Positions 58,198 to 64,000 of a DNA stretch of 64,000 bases are shown one piece after another. The stretch comes from Plasmodiophora brassicae. Lineage: Eukaryota > Endomyxa: Phytomyxea > Phytomyxea > Plasmodiophorida. A program made the position numbers and the translations under genes. The stretch spans positions 868,001-932,000 of the forward strand of contig CP145421.1 of the NCBI GenBank assembly GCA_036867785.1, written 5' to 3'. Under the pieces are notes generated by a model, which saw only the letters and a program-made list of their open reading frames with translations, did no database searches and had not been told where the DNA came from. The first letter of the stretch is position 1. The number at the start of each line of letters is the position of its first letter.

Positions 58198-60656
58198 ATG
58201 GGCACCAATGGCGACCTGGACATGGAGACTCTGAAGAGTGAGCCCATTTGTCCGACGTACGTGCAGATCAGCAAGCATCTGACATACGATCATTTAAGGC
58301 CTATTCACGCCCGACGAACTCGACGGTCTCATGCAACGGGCGAGAGCACAGGGCGACAGTGTCGCGGACGCCAACGACGCCGACGATTACTTCCTGCAAA
58401 TGATCCGCGGGGCCAATCGCAAATCGTCGGTGTCACAGGGGACGCCCGTGACTGCCAGCGAACGTCGTCCATCGGTTCAGGCACCTGGCTCTGCCCCGAG
58501 CAGGCGCGGGAAACCCGTCGCCCGTGCAGTGAAGCACACCAGGACGACATCCTGCGCTAGGTTGCCGTCGCAGACGGCCCATCCCGTTGGCAAGCATCGC
58601 ACCGTGCTGTCGAACTCGGGGACTATCGAGGAGACACGGCGCGCCGTCAAACGGCTGTCGCTTAAGCCGACGGCGACGAAGGACCCGTTTCGCGAATGGA
58701 TGGAGAAGCGGGAAGAGAAGCAACGGGCGGCAGCGGCCGTCGCCCGAGCGAAACGAAGGCCAGGTCTGGGGCGTCGGATGTCTTCCAGGACGCCATCGGG
58801 GACATTCTCTGCGCCGGTTCCCCAGAAGACGCACCGGCACGTTGTCCGGATGACGAGCCTCGAGAGGGCCGAGTTGCAGCAGCAGAAAGAGTGCACGTTC
58901 AAGCCGAAGGCCAGCCAGGCAGCGGCCCGGCTGGAACGTGACGCGTTCCTGGCGCAGGTCGAACGCGACCTGCGGCGCCGCAAGGAGAAACTCGAGAAAC
59001 ATCACGCGGCCATCGCGAGCAACATCGCCAGTCTGTTCCACCCGGAAATCAGCCCGTACTCGAGCTCTCTACAGCTACAGCAACCGGTGCACGAGCGCCT
59101 CCACCAGTGCTGGGTATGTGATGCGCGTCGCCACGATCGCGTTGCTGTCGTCCCATTGATCCCGTTCCAGGGCGCCCGCCTTCGCATGCGGTTGATGCAG
59201 GAAGAGAGGATCCGGGAGGAGGTCGAAGCGACGCGGTGGCACGAGTCGCACCTGAATGTGAGTCGAACGCCGGACCAGGTCGGCGCTGACCTGCACGCCG
59301 ATGCCACCAATCGTCTGCTGCGACGCGCACGGCTCGTCCATCGTCTCATCGACGACGAACGGGGATCGGCGTTCCACGTCTCCCGGATATCACAGGCAAG
59401 CGTGCCGCCATCGGCGCGCTGTTGACGCGCGCCACTGACGTATCGTCGTTCAGAGCTTCGCGACGAGGCAGTTGCAGCGGGAGTTGCAGGAGCAGTTGAC
59501 GGCCGACGGCGGCACCGATAACGACGACGACCCGGTATCCCGGGACCGGGCCACGACGATCCTGTCGCGGTTGGGGTTTCTGTCGTCGAGCAACCCGGCG
59601 TCCCCGAACGAAGCCGCTTGCCTGCAGCACGTCTTCGGCGTTCTGGATCCCGAGGCGCGAGGATCCACGACGGTTCACGCGCTTCGGGCGCTGATCACGA
59701 AACTCAGCTCCGACCACGATACCGACGACAAGCTGCAACAGCTTCGGTTCGCCAGGATCGCCAGGCGGCATCGACGTGTGGCTCAGGCGGCCGCCATCGC
59801 GGCACGACTGCGACCGCCCGTCGACCCGAAACGGTGGGCCCGCCTCGAAAGCGGGCAGCTGTTGCAGAAGTCGTCCAAGGTGCAGAAGAAGATCGCGGAT
59901 CTCAAGGCGGAACGCGAGCGGGTCGAGGCGGAACAGTGCACGTTCAAGCCGGTCATGCGCAAGCTGCCGCGGTCGTTGACGGCGAACCCGAGGAAGCGGT
60001 TCCTGCAGCGCATGCAGACCGAACGGCTCTGCGACCTGCTGCACGACGACTTCAGGACGAAGCAGGCGCGCCTCGAGGACCTGGCTCGCCGGAAGAAGGA
60101 CGCCGCCGATACCGAGTTCAGGAAGCTGACGGCGTGGAGGCCGACGGCGAACAGGATCCCCGCGTCGGTCAAGGCACAGGTCGACCTTCCGAAAGGGTAC
60201 TATTCCTGTGTGAAGCGCCTGCGTAATGCCGATCGGATCCGCGACGCCGCTGATCGACGACGAGCTGAGAAACTGCTGGCGATCCCCGACGACGTTCGGC
60301 AGTACCACCAGAACCACGCGGTGTACTACTCGAAGCAGACGCAGAGGCAACGGTCCCGAAAGGTGATATGCTACGTCAGCGTCCAGATCACGCCCCAGTG
60401 CAATCGCAAGATCACGCTCTGCGCCGGCGACGATCCCATCGAGATCGCCAGGAACTTCTGCGCCGCGAACCGGATGCAGAAGTGGGCGCAGCGGGACCTG
60501 GAGGCCGTCCTCATACGGGAGATGGCCATGGCGCGCATCAACTCCATCAACGAGGGCGAGCAAGGTGCTCAGGATACCGCCGGACCTGAACATCCTGGGC
60601 CCGACCTGCCCACCTCGATCGAGGAGCTCGCCCAGGTGCAGATTGAGGACCTGTAG
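58198..60656 (+). CDS. Large basic coiled-coil protein with CTFKP motifs
   Basis: Exons 58198-58237, 58299-59113, 59171-59395 and 59454-60656 give 760 residues. The third intron (59396-59453) has a GCAAGC donor. The protein is highly charged, with basic helices and two CTFKP blocks (KECTFKPKASQAAARLERD and QCTFKPVMRKLPR). CTFxP motifs recur in flagellar and cytoskeletal proteins of protists, which suggests an axonemal or cytoskeletal structural role. A region at about residues 375-440 (RATTILSRLGF, VFGVLDPEARGSTTVHALR) resembles a degenerate EF-hand pair. Some identity to known FAP-type proteins is likely, but I cannot name one. The second intron (59114-59170) is 57 nt and stop-free. Confidence 0.68.
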
Positions 60657-60730
60657 TGTACGTCGGGGTTGGTGTAGGCATTAATATATACGTTTGGTCG
60701 CCGGCCGGCACCCGGCATTACACACGGCAC

Positions 60731-63033
60731 TCACTTGAGGCGAAGATCCTTGATCGCGATCTCCTTCATCACGTACTTCTGGATCTTGCCGGTGATGGTC
60801 ACCGGGAAATCGTCCCTGAAGATATAGAACTGTGGCATCTTGAAATGCGCCACCTTGCCCTTCAGGAACATGCGGATCTGTTCCTCTGTGGACGCCGGGT
60901 CGAACCCAGGTTTCAGGGACACCCAGGCGGCGACCTGTTCTCCGAACACCTGGCAGGGCACGCCAACGACAGCGACGTTCGCGACAGCCTCGTGAGTGAA
61001 CAGGACCTCTTCGATTTCCCGAGGGTAGATGTTCTCCCCACCACGGATGATCTACAAGATCGCATCGTTAGCCCCTGCGGGATGTCTCATCCGACACCGA
61101 CCCACCATGTCTTTGCTTCTCCCGACCACACGGCAGTATCCGCGCTCGTCGATCGTGCACACGTCGCCTGTATGCATCCACCCATCTGCGATCGCTTTCC
61201 GAGTCTCTTCTGCTTGCTTCCAGTACCCTGCGCCAGGACGCACCAAGTCAATTGCCGGGCACCTATGCATCGTCTTCCGTTCGGCCCGCCTTTCATAACA
61301 AGGTAGCCCTTGACCAAGAGCTCACCGGGTTGGCCAATCGGGACAACCTTCTCCGGGTCCTCGACGTCGACAATCTTTGCTTCCGTCCATGGTTGAATAC
61401 GACCTACCGTTTCAACACGCTCATTGATCCCGTCGTCCGACGTTGTTTGGAAACTGACAGGAGACGTCTGGTTGCACGAGCGTGTCAGTCAGGCTACTGC
61501 TGTATCGACAGACGCTTTGTACTTCGGTCATCCCGTATGCAATGGTGATATCGGGGGCGAATTTCATGACTCGCTGCATAACATCCATAGGGCAGGGGGC
61601 ACCAGCCATGATCCCCGTCCTCAGGGATCGCATGCGTTCGACGGCAAACCTTTTAGACTGCAGGATTCTGATGAACCTAGGGTGCGAATGTTGAGAGGGC
61701 GCGAAACGAGGTTGACGACACGTCTGACATGGTCGGAACTCCATACAGCGATGTACACTGCTCTTTCTCGACGACGTCGACCACTCGCTCTGGATCGAAG
61801 GTCTTTGATGGATACACCACAGTGCCTGGACGTGGTTTGCCTAGTCAAACGACCGACCTGCACGAACGAACCTCGCCCTACATGCATGAACGATGGCTGC
61901 AAGGTTGCACATGACGACGCCGAAGCCTATACCCATTCGCCATCAACAATGTAGACGGACGACTGTAAATGGTAATGGCATACAGTGGTACCTACGAGGC
62001 CTGGGTCAGTGACGAACGGGAGCCATGGATGGAATAGCGTTACAAGGGAACCGGGCACAGAATTCGGTCAGTACCAGCGCTGTAGCCGCATCTATCGCCG
62101 ACCAACATGCCGTTGTTGAGGATGCTGCACCAATCGTTAATTCCTAAGCGGCAAAGGGAACAGCAGGACGCACTTCCGATGGGTTAGTGCTGCAGCCTTC
62201 GGTCTCCCCGTCGTCCCCGACGTGAACTGGATATTGATGCATTCGTTGGCGTCGTTGGGCTGTTCGTAGTTGATTGTCGGCCTCTCCAGGTCCACCTTCG
62301 CGACCAGTTCAGCAAACGATATCATGCCGGGGATCGCCCGTCGTCCATCGTCATGGAGAATGTACTTCAACGAAGGGACGCTTTCCGCGTGTAGACCAGG
62401 ATGGTTCGGTGACAGCGGCGCCTGATGCGACGAAAGGTTCGGGACCAAGCGACCCATGAGCTCAACGTAATCGCTGGTCTTAAGGGCAGGGGTCAGAAAC
62501 AAGGCCTGCGGCAGTACCTGCAGTCAGGGAGGGCCTTCCCCTAGACTCAGCAGATGTGACCTTGCATTCGACGAGGTTGAGAGCGAACGCCAGTTCGTCC
62601 TTGCGGTACGCCGGATTGATGTTGACCATAATGACGCCCAGCTTGGCAGTTGCAAATTGAACTATGGAACCCATGACCGTTATTCACATTGGAACGCCCA
62701 CTGGTACCAACCAGTATAGTAGTCGGTCGTGTTGGGCAGCCAGACACCGAAACGATCGCCGTGGCGCAGCCCGAGCCAGTGCAGGGCCCTCGCCACGCGG
62801 TCGACACGTTCACCCGCCGCCGCATACGTCATCCGTACACCTTCCTCGTCGGCCACCAGCGCTGTCACATTCGGGTGCTCCCTGCACGTCCGATCGAACT
62901 GCGCCCCGATCGTGCACTCCAGCAGCGCCGTCGTCGTCGACCCTTTCACGTACGACAGCGCCGACGCGAACGTGCGACGGCACGACGTCCTCGACCACCG
63001 GCATGCGGTCGCGAACATGAAACCGCGGTGCAT
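60731..63033 (-). CDS. ACSF2: ACSF2-like mitochondrial acyl-CoA synthetase
   Basis: A many-exon gene on the minus strand. The first three exons begin 63033-62712, 62661-62561 and 62517. The rest of the exon chain (to 60731) is recognisable but not fully delimited. Motifs of the AMP-forming family: the phosphate loop QFTSGTTGRPK, TIAYGMTEVQ, GWMHTGDVCTIDERGYCRVV, then VGRSKDM joined to IRGGENIYPREIEEVLFTHE, and the C-terminal PVTITGKIQKYVM with the catalytic Lys. Order and spacing follow ACSF2, a mitochondrial medium-chain acyl-CoA synthetase. The N-terminus (MHRGFMFATACRWSRTSCRR) is Arg-rich and fits a mitochondrial presequence. Confidence 0.87.
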
Positions 63034-63309
63034 CAACGAGGTGATCCGGGGCGTCGTCCTGTAACTTGTAACGCGGACGCGAAACGTAAACACGCAGTGA
63101 ACAAGCCGCACAATAATGTTGAAGCGGCTTATGTTTGCAAAACGGGCACGGGTTCTTTTGTTTTTGCGCCAGGCGACGCCGCGTCACGGAGAACGCTGCG
63201 ACTGGCAGCTGCTCCCGGCGCCCCCGGTCCCCACGGGTCTCACACCGCCCATCGCAGCAACGGGAGTTCGACTCCGAGGTTCCGTCGAATCAGGGCGCGC
63301 ATTTTGACC

Positions 63310-63732
63310 ATGGCGTCGTCGTGGGCGATAGGAACGGCGACGCCGGTGCTGTCGGCGCCGCCGGCAGCGAAGCAGGCAGCGGGTGCGCCAGCTGTGAAGC
63401 AGACGCCACGCGGGGCACGTCGCGCGCTCGGGGACCTGACGAACCGGCAAGGTGCGAAGGCGCCGACGACGACCGACGGCAAGGTCGGCGTCGACGGCGA
63501 CGACATCGAGCACGTGTATGGGAGTTCGGAGCCGGCGCCGTTCGACGGCGGCATCGACATCCAGGATTACATTCGTCGAGTGCGGTCAGGCGTCGTACAC
63601 GAGGTGCGGCCGCCGTCACCCGTCGTCGTACAGGCGATCCCGGTCGACCTGCCCAGCGACCTCTTCGACGACCTGCCCGACTTTGACGATGGGTACGAGG
63701 ACGAGATCATTGAACCTCTGCCAGTCGACTGA
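63310..63732 (+). CDS. Small acidic protein with a destruction box (securin- or cyclin-like)
   Basis: 140 residues. The N-terminal third is Ala/Lys-rich and carries RRALGDLTN, a perfect APC/C destruction box (RxxLxxxxN) of the kind found in B-type cyclins and securins. The rest is acidic: IEHVYGSSEPAPFDGGIDIQ, then DLPSDLFDDLPDFDDGYEDE. There is no cyclin box. Small size, disorder, a D-box near a basic N-terminus and an acidic tail are the general features of securin, which is poorly conserved. The assignment is a hypothesis. The frame is open upstream to 62689, but that part overlaps the acyl-CoA synthetase start. Confidence 0.5.
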   Translation: MASSWAIGTATPVLSAPPAAKQAAGAPAVKQTPRGARRALGDLTNRQGAKAPTTTDGKVGVDGDDIEHVYGSSEPAPFDGGIDIQDYIRRVRSGVVHEVRPPSPVVVQAIPVDLPSDLFDDLPDFDDGYEDEIIEPLPVD

Positions 63733-63785
63733 TAAACGGTATTTATAACACTCTGCGAAATTGGCAAGACGACGATGGCCGGAGA

Positions 63786-64000
63786 TTACTCTGCACGTTC
63801 TTCAGCAGTGGCCCCGCGTAGGACGGTGATCCACGCCTGGTAGTCGGCATCGTCGGTCGCCTCGAAGACATACTGCCTGTCCCGGGTCATGATCGAGAAC
63901 GCGTGCGGGCGGCCGTCGATCGCGGTGACGAGCGTTGCACCCGCTAGTGCAATGGCGCCCAGGCAGTGAATCGAGTGCCCCTCGGGGATATCCTTGAAGT
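63786..64000 (-). CDS. C-terminal part of a PH-domain protein (cut by window edge)
   Basis: The last 70 codons of a gene that enters from the right. The sequence ends like a PH domain: FSIMTRDRQYVFEATDDADY followed by QAWITVLRGA, the final helix with its invariant Trp. Such domains bind phosphoinositides or proteins. The rest of the protein lies outside the window. Confidence 0.65.
   Translation of the reverse strand, partial: FKDIPEGHSIHCLGAIALAGATLVTAIDGRPHAFSIMTRDRQYVFEATDDADYQAWITVLRGATAEERAE

Noticed and set aside
59346-60593. 415-residue minus-strand ORF
   Set aside because: Antisense shadow of the CTFKP gene; no conserved features.

Overview
This window is nuclear DNA of a unicellular, flagellated, non-plant eukaryote with a compact GC-rich genome. 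Most genes are split by very short introns (about 40-68 nt, GT-AG with occasional GC-AG), the standard stop codons are used, and intergenic gaps are usually a few hundred bases. A flagellum is indicated by the axonemal ruler CCDC39, an LC8-type dynein light chain, a tubulin polyglutamylase-like TTLL and a SWIM-RING (ZSWIM2-like) ligase. A full DYW-type PPR protein suggests organellar C-to-U RNA editing. DYW proteins are known from scattered protists as well as plants, so I do not name the organism.

Layout. 1-8.4 kb: CCDC39, a lipase-like protein that lacks the catalytic serine, a tandem cyclic-nucleotide-binding-domain protein, and a SWIM-RING protein. 8.6-13.8 kb: a small trihelix/SANT-like protein, two tandem secreted class-3 lipases and a coiled-coil membrane protein. 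14.3-20.5 kb: LAS1, a GNAT acetyltransferase and an 18-exon MCM3. 20.6-24.1 kb: the C-terminal half of WDR59, a dynein light chain and a TTLL. 24.3-29.5 kb: a long inverted repeat, a CECR2-like DDT/WHIM protein and a fusion of a myosin-I-type TH1 domain with a PTEN phosphatase. 29.8-37.8 kb: a GH31 alpha-glucosidase, a coiled-coil protein, a duplicated unknown exon, a LEA-2 membrane protein and Elongin A. 39-42.5 kb: a head-to-head pair of related secreted-Cys/coiled-coil/TM proteins. 42.7-53.6 kb: a GT61 glycosyltransferase, SCAPER, DYW-PPR, a mucolipin-like channel and a secreted B-lectin. 54.2-64 kb: a tRNA-Thr(CGT), a 4-TM protein, ribose-5-phosphate isomerase, a large basic CTFKP protein, an ACSF2-like acyl-CoA synthetase, a D-box protein and the end of a PH-domain gene.

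The genes do not form operons. Themes that recur are the flagellum (CCDC39, DYNLL, TTLL), the secretory/lysosomal system (lipases, GH31, GT61, mucolipin, B-lectin, SCAPER), nutrient and phosphoinositide signalling (WDR59, PTEN) and nuclear housekeeping (MCM3, LAS1, ELOA, CECR2-like).

The strongest candidates for something new are the TH1-PTEN fusion and the lineage-specific family of signal-peptide, Cys-rich, coiled-coil, single-TM proteins. I saw no retroelement, viral relic or CRISPR array.
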